Shown one piece after another: positions 11,864 to 22,387 of a DNA stretch of 64,000 nucleotides. Source of the DNA: Periplaneta americana (lineage: Eukaryota; Arthropoda; Insecta; Blattodea; Blattidae); contig NC_091132.1 in assembly GCF_040183065.1 (NCBI RefSeq), positions 161,284,602-161,348,601 on the forward strand, in the 5' to 3' direction. A program made the position numbers and the translations under genes. Every line of letters begins with the position of its first letter. Positions within the stretch are counted from its first letter, which is position 1. Under the pieces are notes generated by a model. That model saw nothing but the letters and a program-made list of their open reading frames with translations, was not told where the DNA came from and made no database searches.

Positions 11864-12891
11864 TACTACTACTACTATTGTTACTTATGCTGCTACTACG
11901 ACCATTACTACCATAATCTATACTAATAATAAATATGTAGCCAATATTTTTCTGGTAATTTACGATTTTCCAAAAATAATTATTGGTGTAACATGTATGA
12001 TTAACCATCCTGAAACCCAAAATCGCTGTTTTGAAATTTTTTTTTTTTTTTTTGTATATATGACTGTCTGTCGGTCTGTCTGGATGTTTGTTACCTTTTA
12101 ACGAAATAATGACTGAAGGAATTTCGATGAAAATTGCAATATGTATTAAGTTCGTTGTAGCTTAGATGTTAGGCTATATGACATACAATATACGTTATTT
12201 AAAAGGGGGTTGTAAGGGGGCCTGAATGAAATATGTCGCTTATTATTGAATTTTGTGAAATATGTTACATAACAAAAGTTTCTTTAAAAATGATTTCCGA
12301 TAAGTTTTATTCTTTGCAAATTTTAAAGAGATAAATGAGTTTTAAAATTAAAATACAATGCCATCTAAGGCGGTGCAATCAAATGAAACAAATGACTTCG
12401 TCTACAAGGGGCCTTGGACAACAACAATCGAAAGCTATGAAACATAGCCTACACAGAATGTTTCTGTGTTTGTATGAAGTAATATCGGAAGCTAAGTGAA
12501 CCGATTTGTATATTTAATTATTATTTCACCTTTGGAAAGTGTAGTTTCTCTAGATGGAGATAATGCTATAATGTTACTACAGTAATTTCTGAGTGAATCG
12601 AGGACAGGTAAGATTAAAATAGCTTGTTACGCACAGAAAAATTTTATAGGCTATTATGTACATTCGTTTCCTGGAATTCTAAGAATAATACTTATGTACA
12701 CATTCATTTTCATCTCAGAGATTTATCGAACAACGAGAGTGTATTGATTTAGCATGCTGTAGTAGTATGTTAGCTTAGCAGTCCATTATTTCATAATTCA
12801 AACTTTAACGATGCTCAATTGAATCATGTTAAAATACATAAAATATATATTGCAATACAATGTAAGAAATTGAGTAATGAGCTAAGCTTGG

Positions 12892-12933
<42 letters not shown>

Positions 12934-13119
12934 ATTTTTGCTGAAAATACTTCAGATATTGCTACTACCAGTACCTCATTAGTACTATATTTATTATTAT
13001 TATCATGATTATTTAATTTGTAACATAGTTGTTACTGTTATTGTATTAATTGTGTCACATTCTTGGACTTTATTGGCCAATGTCTGTTGTCCATCTCTTG
13101 GATATTAATAACTAAATGA

Positions 13120-13172
<53 letters not shown>

Positions 13173-14361
13173 TACTATCGTTATTGCTGTTATGATTATT
13201 GTAATTACTAATATTACTTAATTTTATTAAGTTAATATACAGAAGTATCTGAACGTTAAACTCCATGATTAATTTCTCGTATATTACTTTGCTTATTGCC
13301 TATATATTTCCTAATTGTAAATTTAAACATTCATTCCACTAATGAAACTTATAATTGTTAGTGTTGCAGTTAGCCATAGTAGCGGAGTTGCAAAATTCTG
13401 GAAAAATATTCCTGAAGAGGACGACGGCAAGAAATACGATTGTGACAATTGCGGAATGTCTTTTCTCGACTTTGCAAGCCTCAAAAGCCATTTCCTCGTG
13501 CACAAATGTAACAAGCAATTCAATTGCGATGTGTGTGGAAAGTCTTTTTCCGAATCGGGAGATTTCGAAAAGCACTCGTGCGTTCACTCAAGCGAGAAAC
13601 GATTCACTTGTGACGTGTGTGGGAAATTCTTTTCTAATTCCTCTTATCTCAGGAAGCATTCACGCGTGCACACGAACGAGATGCCATTCAGTTGTGATGT
13701 GTGTGAGAAGAGGTTTTCGCAATTGGTACATCTGGAGAGACATTCACGCGTGCACTCAAGCGCGAAGCCATTCTGTTGCGACGTGTGTGGGAAGTGTTTT
13801 GCAAGGTCTGAACATTTTAAAGCGCATACTATGGTGCACACTGGCGAGAAGCCATTCAAATGTGACGTGTGTGGAAAGAGTTTTTCGCAATTGGCAAATC
13901 TCGGCAGGCATTCTCGCGAGCACACAGGCGCGAAACCATTCAATTGTAACGTTTGTGGGATGTTTTTTTCAAGGTCCAACAATCTCGAGAGGCATTCTCT
14001 CGTGCACACCAATGAGAGGCCATTCAGTTGTGATGTGTGTGGAAAAAGTTTTTTGCGCTTGGAAAATCTCGAGAGGCATTCACGCGTGCATACGGGCGGG
14101 AAACCATTCAGTTGTGATATTTGTGGAAATTTCTTTTCAAGCTCCGACAATCTCAAACAGCATTCACGCGTGCACACAAAGGAGAGGCCATTCAGTTGTG
14201 ATGTCTGTGGAAAGAGTTTTTCCCGGTCCGCACATCTCGAGAGTCATTCACGAATGCATACCGGCTTGAAACCATTCTGTTGTGACGTGTGTGGTAAGTG
14301 CTTTGCAAAATCTTCAAACCTTAAAAGACATTTAAAGTTGCACACTGGGGAGAAGGCATAG
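8240..14361 (+). CDS. ZF1: C2H2 zinc-finger protein, four coding exons, about 438 aa
   Basis: Coding exons are 8240-8335, 9340-9477, 11224-11306 and 13362-14361; phases join without a break (1317 nt including stop). Residues 1-105 are acidic with KxE motifs and no KRAB, BTB or ZAD domain is seen. Residues 131-436 form 11 C2H2 fingers with TGEKPF-type linkers, for example CDVCGKSFSQLANLGRH. Such proteins are usually nuclear and bind DNA through the finger helices; the target here is unknown. The start is the only ATG in the first exon, five bases after an acceptor-like CAG. The array ends early: the next finger, intact in ZF2, is cut off here by a TAG where ZF2 has a phenylalanine codon, and a Harbinger-like element follows 70 bp later. 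It is probably functional, as all finger ligands are present. Expression is unproven. Confidence 0.85.
8336..9339 (+). other. ZF1 intron 1
   Basis: GT...AG intron of about 1 kb with a T-rich tract before the acceptor TTTTGCAG. It is alignable with ZF3 intron 1 except that ZF3 has gained about 2.2 kb. No other feature was seen. Confidence 0.8.
9340..9477 (+). CDS. ZF1 coding exon 2
   Basis: Exactly 46 codons, phase 0 at both ends, beginning EGNLLDFHFTEIKTECID. IKTE, VKSE and VKSE match the psi-K-x-E sumoylation consensus. The donor is GTGAGT. Confidence 0.85.
9478..11223 (+). other. ZF1 intron 2
   Basis: This 1.7-kb intron contains an (AT)n run at 10637-10688. The homologous ZF3 intron carries a Tc1-like element and a SINE that are absent here: the empty sites are near 10510 and 10612. 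Confidence 0.8.
10637..10688. repeat. (AT)n microsatellite
   Basis: Long AT dinucleotide run inside ZF1 intron 2. Confidence 0.95.
11224..11306 (+). CDS. ZF1 coding exon 3
   Basis: It encodes ENSCELDEVSDEGKPE... through EENEVLTE, 83 nt, leaving two bases (AG) that are completed by the T opening exon 4. The donor is GTGAGT. Confidence 0.85.
11807..11868. repeat. (ATT)n microsatellite, ZF1 intron 3
   Basis: ATT run at the position homologous to 50239-50303 (ZF3) and 31849-31935 (ZF2), followed by a short TAC run. Confidence 0.95.
11917..12880 (+). mobile_element. Intron-3 insertion, possibly Helitron-like
   Basis: A block of about 0.95 kb in ZF1 intron 3 has no counterpart in ZF2 or ZF3. It opens with TCTATACTAATAATAAA after an A, as Helitron 5' ends do, and contains CTGTCTGTC-type text familiar from insect dispersed repeats. 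No CTRR end with hairpin was identified and no coding sequence is present. The class is therefore tentative. Confidence 0.35.
12893..12932. repeat. (ATT)n microsatellite
   Basis: ATT run in ZF1 intron 3. Its counterpart in ZF2 is at 35941-35985. Confidence 0.9.
13119..13167. repeat. (ATT)n microsatellite
   Basis: ATT run in ZF1 intron 3, about 200 bp before the finger exon. Confidence 0.9.
13362..14361 (+). CDS. ZF1 coding exon 4, eleven C2H2 fingers
   Basis: The acceptor is taken as TTGTTAG at 13355-13361, because only this one keeps the frame from exon 3; the CAG eight bases later would give an immediate stop. The same choice works in ZF2 (TTTTTAG) and ZF3 (ATTTTAG). Fingers run from YDCDNCGMSF to CGKCFAKSSNLKRH with C-x2-C and H-x3-H spacing. 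The residues that would contact DNA vary from finger to finger. Confidence 0.9.
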
Positions 14362-14605
14362 AGTTGTGACGTTTGTGGGATGTGTTTTTCGTTAACGAAA
14401 TATCTCGATGAGCATTCACGCGTACACTAAGGGCTATAGTACACGAACGTTAAAAACGTTGCGTTGACAATGTTCTCTTATAGGAACTTGGTTTTTGGTA
14501 ATATGATCGCTTGTATAATTGCATGACTATACTACACAAGCGTTAAATATTCTGCGTTTAGTTGCGTTGCTTCGACGTTGAGAAGTTTCAACGCATAGAT
14601 CTGCG

Positions 14606-15193
14606 TTGGCAACGCCATCTTTTGCAAACGTATTCATACTACATGTACGTCACCAACGCAACGTCTACAACAGACTGGATATTGTGAAGCAAATGCAGTT
14701 TTTACTACCTATCCTTGGTGAGAATGAAACCATTTCGAATATACCTCCACCTAAACAAGAAGATGTACCGGATGGTATTATTTCTCAGGCTACTTCGGGT
14801 CATGAGAGTAATGTAAACAATACCCAAACAAAATCGGGACCATCTCTTCGCTCGACAGGGACAGGAAGAAAAGAAAAATCTTAAAATATTCTAGTAACTG
14901 CAACAAGGAATGTTACAAATATATTATTAAAGAGCGTGGCTATACAAAGACAAGACAGAGAGAATGACAAGGATGGAAACAAAGCTTTCCTATCATTTGT
15001 CAAAATCATGGACAATTTCCCTCCAGAGCTTGCAATTGAAGCCTGTTTCAAAGTTTCTGAAGTGTTCAGAAACCTGCTTGTCGAGCAACGGGCAACATCA
15101 AGAATGTCCCAATTGTCAGATATGTCGCCGTTGAGTGTTATTGCCGATGGTTCAAATGATTCTGAATTCATTGTTAATTTCAGTCAGTACTGA
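14606..15193 (+). pseudogene. MADF/BESS accessory-protein remains inside the Harbinger-like element
   Basis: The stretch IVKQMQFLLPILGENETISN matches the C-terminal part of a MADF domain. Further on, KAFLSFVKIMDNFPPE followed by an amphipathic helix matches a BESS motif. Harbinger elements carry a second, Myb- or MADF-type DNA-binding protein besides the transposase, which fits. A stop at 14881-14883 separates the two pieces in the present reading, and the MADF N-terminus is missing. Confidence 0.6.
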
Positions 15194-15456
15194 TTTCCGC
15201 AGCTTGTAATGTTCTTGATTTTCAACATATTATGCATAAAATAAAAATATAATCATTACAAATTGAGGCAAATTTTATTACTTACCTTAATGTTACAACC
15301 AGCTTTTCGACGGGATGAATTGATTTCCTCATTACAGTATCAGTTCTCCTAATTTTATGAGAAATTAAATTCAAAAGGACATTAAAACTTTTCATTGACA
15401 TTCTGTAATAGAGAAAAAACTTGTCGGGATACTGTCGGCGATTTTCAAATGCAGTG

Positions 15457-16146
15457 CAGTGAAACCTCTCTTTAAGGACACCCCCAAGATACGGACACTC
15501 CTAATATATGGACAGATTTTTATGTCTCAACTGAAATAATCTAGAAATAATGACAGGCTAAATTTAACTCTCGTTTACGAACACTCTCAGACACAAACAC
15601 GGAAAGCTGTTTCACAGTCCTAAAGCTTGCTTTACCTCCTGACTGCGGACAGAACTTGGATTTCAAGACCTAATGTGTTACAAAAATGGAAAATTTAGTG
15701 CAGAAATTCCTTAACATGAAAGAAGAGAGTCAGGTCCGCGATCGTGAAATTTTATTCGATACACGATAGTGTTAGTAGGATTTTTCTCTTCACTTCAATT
15801 AGTTCTGTTTCTAGAGACATGACACCTGAACGTAAAGGGTAAGTTGAAAACAGTAAATTACAGTAGTGCATAGCTGTAGACCTAGAATAAAATTGCATGG
15901 CACAGTACTGTATTTTCCTTTTTCGATCTTATCTACTGTAGTTCAAAGTTGCAAAGATTTTACTGCAGTATACTGTATTTAGAATTACACTACAGTAATA
16001 CATTTAATTTAAAGCGTGAAGTGATACATAATGCATATTATAAATTTACTGTTAGATTGGGGAGCCTCACTCTCAATAAAGGACACCTCCCAGATGCGGA
16101 CAGATGGTTACGTCCCTTCGATGTCCGTAAATGAAAAGTATCACTG
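15457..16146. mobile_element. Probable pogo/Tigger-like MITE nested in the Harbinger-like element
   Basis: The left end CAGTGAAACCTC and the right end ...TATCACTG resemble pogo/Tigger termini. GGACACC-rich subterminal motifs recur near 15475 and 16080, as is usual in that family. No transposase is present. A clear TA duplication is not visible, so the boundaries are tentative. Confidence 0.5.
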
Positions 16147-16451
16147 CATAAAACTTTCCTGTCGAAAGTCTCTTAATGTTTGCGGGATGAATTCACCATC
16201 TCCTTTTCCTCTTTTTTTGAGACAGACTTATAAATTGAACACATAGCAGAGCTACATATGCAACTTGTATAACATCGATTGCAATTCTGAAACCAAACAC
16301 AGCGTCCCTAACGCAACGTGTAGTTTATACACTTTTCTTACGTTACGAACGCCTGTCAACGCAACTACGCATCGTGTTGTTTATACATTTTTCACACGTT
16401 ACCAACGCCTGTCAACGCAACATTTTTAACGTTCGTGTAGTATAGCCCTAA

Positions 16452-17085
16452 GGCGAGAAACCATTCCGTTGTGTCTTGTGAAAGAGTATTTCGGTTTCCG
16501 TACATTTCAACAAGCTTCCACGCGTACACACGTGTCAGAAGCCATTCGTATGTGACGTGAGTGGGAATTGTTATAGAAGCTCTTCAAATCTAAATGAGGC
16601 ACTCTTTCGTGCAGAATATCATGAAGCTATTCAATACAGTCCAAACTGTTCTTCTCGCACGGAATATCTGTCTATGCGCACAGGCAAGAAGACCTTTTGC
16701 TTAGATGTTTGTAGGAAAGATTTGCACCCCGGAATAAACTCTATCTGCATTAACATGTTCACGCAATCGGGTAGCGGTTTAGTTTTAAAGTTTGTGTAAA
16801 GGGTTTTTTGCGCTACAAATATCTCAATGTGTATTCGCGTATCCACAGTTGAGAAGCCATTTAGTTGTGATGTGTGTGGGAAGTGTTTTCGAAGTCCTGT
16901 TAATATCCAGATGCCTTTTCGTGAAAAACCGTTCACTTGTGATGTGTTTGGAATGGATTCTTCCTTCTCGGGAAACCTTAATGTGTATTCCCCTCTGCAT
17001 ACATAAGAGAAACTCTTCAGCTGCATTTGTGTTAAATGCGGTTTTTATAGCTCGCACATCTTAATATTCAATCATGCGTGTACAT
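16452..17085 (+). pseudogene. Rotted finger tail of ZF1
   Basis: Beyond the Harbinger-like element, several short frames still read finger-like: EKPFSCDVCGKCFRSPVN and EKPFTCDVFGMDSSFSGN, with lost histidines and frame changes. The same tail follows ZF2 (37398-38035), where it is nearly identical from 16790 on. It probably forms the 3' untranslated region today and shows that the ancestral array was longer. Confidence 0.65.
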
Positions 17086-17170
17086 AATTATATTTCATGA
17101 TAAATATTTAAATATCCTTTACTTAATTTGTACTTCAGCAAGATAATTTTTCTTTGTTCTTAACGTCTGT

Positions 17171-17176
17171 AATAAA
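17171..17176 (+). promoter_or_regulatory. Candidate poly(A) signal of ZF1
   Basis: AATAAA sits in a block that is almost identical at 38121-38126 behind ZF2, at the expected distance after the finger tail. Confidence 0.4.
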
Positions 17177-17499
17177 TTGTCTAGTTTTTATTAATCAGTT
17201 AACCTATTATTACTTTGATTTTTATTGTAATTGTAAATTTAACATTGATTGTAATTATAATTTTAATTTTATTTTTAATACTGTAGTTTTAATAGTCAGC
17301 TAGGGGTGAAGATTTAGGCTTGATGGCATTATCTCTACCAGCTTACATTAATCACTTTATAGTATACTATACCGTTCATAAGCCAAAAGCCATATGATGG
17401 ATCTTGTATGGAAGGTCTTTTTTTGCTAAAATGTATCTAAAATGGTGTCTACGCTTACTTCTTGGCGAGAAGTGATTGAATTCTCAACCTTTGGCTTAC

Positions 17500-17725
17500 C
17501 TTTGTTGAGTAGGGAAGTGTGAAATGTGATGCTTGTGGGAAGATCTATACACAGTCGAGGAGTCTAGAAACTGAGCAATCTATTCCCACAAGGAAAAAAC
17601 CGTACTAGTGGAATAACTGGGAATAACTTGCGTACTATAGTCATTTCAAAATGTAAGTGTACGCTTACACAATCGAGAAACATTTCAAGAGCCATATCTG
17701 TCAACACGTGCGAGTAATTCATTGC
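17500..17725 (+). pseudogene. Fossil C2H2 zinc-finger module, copy B
   Basis: It reads VKCDACGKIYTQSRSLE with both cysteines kept, then loses the histidines. A second decayed finger follows, with AYYSHFKM, and then HICQHVRV. Stops interrupt it. It is distinct in sequence from the active CDVCGK fingers upstream, which suggests a different finger subtype at the end of the ancestral array or a neighbouring gene. Confidence 0.55.
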
Positions 17726-18276
17726 TTTGGAAACGCTTCCTCGGGTACAAGCATTCCGGAATCCATTCCGTATGAAGGGCATGGCTTTTTTTTTCTACTC
17801 ACAGGTATCAACAGTTGCGGTTCCGGAAATTCACTGTGACTGGTAATAGCGATTTTAACAGAGAATTTTTGCCCGTTCAATCATATTTCCGTAAGGTAAT
17901 TTTTTCTTGAAAAACTACAGTGATTGCATTGCACCTTCAGTATCAAAGACTTATGGACAATAACTTTTGATAGGCACGAAAATCCTTAGATCCCAGTTAT
18001 GTTTTCCTTCAAGTTAATCTTCTGATGTGCACTCGTTTCCACTCCTGAGCCGTCACATATTCGTACCTACGTCACATCCGCTATGAATCACGTATCTGTC
18101 AGAGATGGCGCTTTCTCGCAGCTTCGACTTTGGAACTATTGAGAGTTGGAACCAGTGACAATCATCTGACGGTAACAAAGTCAGAGGACTATAAGTTAGA
18201 CATCAACGCTAGTGTGGAAAGAATTGTCTGGATTCAGATAGCTTACAATGGAATGGAGAGATGTAATTCATTGGAG

Positions 18277-18277
18277 A

Positions 18278-18331
<54 letters not shown>
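18277..18331. repeat. (ATT)n microsatellite
   Basis: Unit B counterpart of the runs at 1338 and 39240. Confidence 0.95.
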
Positions 18332-18334
<3 letters not shown>

Positions 18335-19784
18335 ATAAAGTGCCCTGAATCCGTATGTGTATTCGTATTTTCACTGTCACGTTATATTTTTCTGTAATTT
18401 TGAAAATATGAGTGGAAAGATGTTGAAAACAGATTAATAACATGATTAAATAATAAATCTAATACGATAATTAAAGTTGTATGATAACGTTTAGGTATTG
18501 AAAATTGTTAGTTCCGGGCCTGTATTCACATTTTCTTTGTCACGCCAGAATTTTCTTTAAACTTTGGAAATATGGACAAAATTTAAACAAGAACATCAAA
18601 AGAAGTCAAACAATGTACTGAATAATATTTTTAAAACATATTGGTGGTTATAAAATTATTTATAAACCCCTAGATTATTAATAAAAATCGTTTTCAGTTA
18701 TAAAAATTATTTTACATATTTAATATAATAATATTATATTATATTAATTCCTACAAATTATTATTAATAATTCTTTTGTCGGCGGAAATGGCACTCAAGT
18801 AAAAAAAAAGAATTAATTTTACAAAAGTGACTTTTTTTTTAAATTTACACTTAACTAAATACAACTATCATAATCATATTCATGTATGTTGTAAAAGTAA
18901 GACCATTTTCAATGTAACATACAAGAAATTTTATTTTTTTCAAATATTAGAAAAAAGTACTTGATTTATGTGATGAGGTACAACAGAAAAAATGACTTTT
19001 TTTACTTATGTGCTTTTTCCCCATGACCAAAAAATTTTTATACCCATTCAGACGTTCAAAATGTCGCACGAAACGAACCGTTTTGATGTCTTTCGTGTGA
19101 TCCCTCTTTATGCATCACCAATAATTCACTAGTATTGCTTCATTTCATTTGCCCCGGTACGATATTTTCATGTTTATCAGATCCTGATGAAAGTAGAGTT
19201 TATTACACAGGTAATCACTACATCTCTGCGATTGTTTCCCGGATTCATTACTTACTATTGGAATTCTTCTCTTTGCCGTGCAATTCCACAGGAAGTAATT
19301 TTATTGTAGTAATGAAGATACTTTCTGTTCACAAATAAACACACATTTAAGGCTTATACCCACCAGTTTCAAGAATTTCCACATGAATGAATATATAAGT
19401 GAAGTAATTTTTTTTTCAATTTCTCCTAGCAATATTAAAAAAAAATTAAATTTGGGATTTCTTTGATCATACATTTTTATTTATATTGTTTCATAACATA
19501 TTACTGATGCAATTGTGTAAAAATTACCAGCTTTAACGTAATAATAGTAATAGTAATAATAATAATAACAATAATAATAACATAATTTATCTAATGGTAT
19601 ATACTAATTTTAGTATTTAGACGGTTTCATGATTTCGGTGAAAAAGTAATTTTCGTCGTTTGGACGTGATCAAACGAAACTACATATGGGTTTATATCTA
19701 TCCATTGTGTGGATCTGAAAACTGTAAACCGATTTTCTATAGCAAAATATATGCACACCGGCGTTCTTATTCTTGTACTCAAAC

Positions 19785-21302
19785 AAGGCTAGTCCGCACA
19801 ATGGAAGTTAGCCAAAAAGAAAATTCACCCAAGAATATTGATCCAGGAATATTCGCCCAAAGTGATTACACCCAACGATTTTCATTCTCACCCTTACTCA
19901 CGGGAAATTCTCCCACTGTGATGAAGTTTAGATCATTTCATATTAATACATTTTTAGCAATTCGTTATCGTGGTAACATTTGTATTCTGAGATGTTTAAA
20001 TGTATGTGGATATTTTCAAGTTCTTTCTTAACAATTCAAAATTTCTTTCCGTGGTTGTACTTTAATTACAAAATTGTGAAGTTTAGATGACTATTTTGTA
20101 GGTATACATTTTCAATGAATATCCACGGACAAATTATTCCAAGTATATTACTGAGTCATAAACTATATATGTACAACCTTCACTCCAGAAATGCCAATCG
20201 ATCCAAGGGAAATGGGTTTGCAGAGGGAAACCTCATGGCACAAAATGTGCGACCACAGGAGCACCAAATCGATCCCATGTAGAAGTGCAGTATATAAAGT
20301 CGATGAAGATGTCCATCCTCCACCACATGAAGAGGTGGAAGCAGTGCGTCGATGTACAGCACTAAATCAAGCGGCTCCAGCTCAGATTATTGAACGTGAA
20401 CTGCAGCGGGTGCCATCAGATATGCTTCAGTTTTTTTCTCTGAGGAAATCCCTAAAAAGAAGTATAAACCAAAGGCGCCAAAGGAACGTTTCTGCCCACC
20501 CAAAATCTATCAGAGATCTTCGAGTTAAACCACCAGAATTACTGTCTTTATAGCATTTGTTCCTGTCGAAGATGTACCAGCGTGTTTTCATACTGTTCTC
20601 GAGACTATGCCCAGAATGATGACAGATTTCGTCAAATATTTCAAGGCCACCTACATTGGGATTACTGCAAGAGGGCGTCGGCCTGCTACAGAAGCTCGAT
20701 ATCCTCCTCACTTATGGAATCAGTTCGAAGCAGCTAGATCAAGTGAACCACGCACATTAACACAGAAGCATGGCACAACCGCTTCCAGAACATTGCTTGT
20801 AAGAAACGTCCCACTGTATACAAACTCATACATTATTTAAAGAATGAGCAATCCGATGTAGACAGAATGATCCAGGAGTTGGATGTAGGACGAAGTGTAA
20901 AAGAAGCGCAAAAACGAAAATATAAAAGGTTGAATATAAGGTTACAAAATATTTCACATAGATATTATGAATTCAAAGATGAAGGACGTGTAGTTGAATA
21001 TTGCGTGCCTGTTGTTACAACACTCAAACATGAATAAATCCATCGAAGTCTCGGTTTCTGCAATGAAATAGGCTTAAAGTTTCTCAGGAGACATGTAAAT
21101 CATTCAAAACATCGTTCCACATAAATTATTGCAATATCACTTTAAAAATATATATAAAATAATAAATACTGTATATCTGAATTTTCTTTGTTCTAATTTT
21201 CTCTTGGGTCAATTTTTATGGGTGAATTCTCCAGTGCATCAATCGTCCATGGGTCAAGTTTCATTTGGGTGAATATTGTTTGTGTGAACTAGCACCGACA
21301 TA
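19785..21302 (+). mobile_element. MULE-like (Mutator) relic with FLYWCH-type protein remains, unit B
   Basis: Coding remains run from 20191 (MPIDPREMGLQRET) through VHPPPHEEVEAVRR and VEDVPACFHTVLE-like text to WNQFEAARSSEPRT and a C-terminal YKRLNIRLQNISH. This order matches insect FLYWCH/MULE proteins, but the central transposase core is missing. Degenerate inverted ends rich in CACCCA motifs lie near 19785-19900 and 21195-21302. Frameshifts and stops make it non-functional. A sister copy is at 53590-54705. Confidence 0.6.
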
Positions 21303-21534
21303 GATATACTTGAACAATACGAAATGTACAAACATGTATGGAAAAAATGAGGTAAGACTGCTTAGCAAACTGATTACATTCACTTGTTCATACTCAGTTA
21401 CTAAGATAGTGTTTGGAAAAGTTTGGTTATACTACTTACAACATATGTAGGTCTAGAGTTTTTGTTGTTCAACATCTTAACAAATATGTTATGTAATTTC
21501 ATTAAAATTTAAACAACAAAATAAATATATTCGT

Positions 21535-21990
21535 CAGGGATAAATATTTCAGACCTGATGCTGATTCTGATTTTGATTTCGCTCATTGGCAGAAGATTTT
21601 TGATAATTATTTATCTCCTGTGTTAACTGCTCTTTCAGATTCAAACAAGTTAAATCTGATTAATTATGTATCTCATTCTGTTTAAGGTTTTGTAAATGAA
21701 ATTAGTAGCCTACATGATTTTCAATTGTTTCAGCTACTCTCAATGCTCCATATATAGCCCTGGAGGAACGTAATGAAATATATACACTAGAAGAGAGCAG
21801 TGTGGAAAACCTATATCTCAATATGTACTGTTCAGACACTCCTACTGTATGTAATACTGATAACTATTTTAAAGCCGTAAATCGACCTCCAAATGATTAT
21901 ATTCGTTTTTTTTTTCCTGGACTCTCTTCTTATCAAATACGTCAGTGGGTTTTAGAAAGTAATAATTTGACACAGGCTTTAAGCTAGAAA
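21535..21990 (+). mobile_element. Fossil Gypsy-like gag fragment, unit B
   Basis: Several short frames resemble the gag protein of a Gypsy-type LTR retrotransposon, and the order of the pieces matches that family. It is a broken fossil with at least several breaks and no paired LTRs. Copies in all four units indicate that it predates the cluster's duplications. Confidence 0.45.
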
Positions 21991-22151
21991 ATAAATAATT
22001 GTCGCAAAAATCCACAAGTGAAAAATTATATTTGTGCAAAAAGGAAAATCTTGTACAATATTCGCAATAATTGTACAAAAAAGATACAATTTATAAGGTT
22101 TAAAGAAACAAATAGTTATGTAATTTGTTTCTTGGAGTTTTATTACTTTAA

Positions 22152-22383
22152 CCTCTCTCCTTACTATATATTTTACCAGTTTTGTGAAAAAAAGTATTAT
22201 ATTTTTTTTTATTTTCGTAAAGAGGTCACTTAATATTGCAGAATCAATGTACATCACTAATTTTCTTACATACTTAAAAAATCACTATGAAATAGACAAT
22301 GGGACTCAAATGAGTTAACTCGGGTTAATAAATTTTGACACATGTTAGCAACCCGAGTTAACTCGGGATAATAAGGGAAGTGG
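22152..22383. mobile_element. piggyBac-like MITE
   Basis: This 232-bp element is flanked by TTAA at 22148-22151 and 22384-22387. Unit D shows the empty site with a single TTAA at 57386-57389. The ends are imperfect inverted repeats (CCTCTCTCCTTACTAT and CCACTTCCCTTATTAT inward). Near the right end is the palindrome CCCGAGTTAACTCGGG. The sequence is related, in opposite orientation, to both ends of the longer element at 55262-56424. Confidence 0.8.
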
Positions 22384-22387
22384 TTAA

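Larger units (their letters stand above)
14431..16448. mobile_element. PIF/Harbinger-like DNA transposon
   Basis: It has inverted ends: GGGCTATAGTACACGAACG on the left and GGGCTATACTACACGAACG read inward from the right. It is flanked by TAA on both sides (14428-14430 and 16449-16451), the three-base target duplication of PIF/Harbinger. ZF2 shows the uninterrupted site near 37395. Internally only accessory-protein remains are found, with no DDE transposase, so it is non-autonomous. It splits the rotted 3' fingers of ZF1 from the coding array. Confidence 0.8.

Noticed and set aside
11760-12101. Open frames rich in Ile, Tyr, Leu or Asn
   Set aside because: They are translations of (ATT)n runs, here and near 1174, 5152, 35895 and 50198.
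13362-13370. Alternative acceptor GTTGCAG just inside the finger exon
   Set aside because: With the exon 3 phase it gives an immediate TAG in ZF1; the upstream TTAG keeps the frame in all three genes.
13644-14177. 177-residue open frame on the minus strand of ZF1
   Set aside because: It is the complement of the finger array; periodic finger codons keep the opposite frame open. The same shadow appears opposite ZF2 and ZF3.
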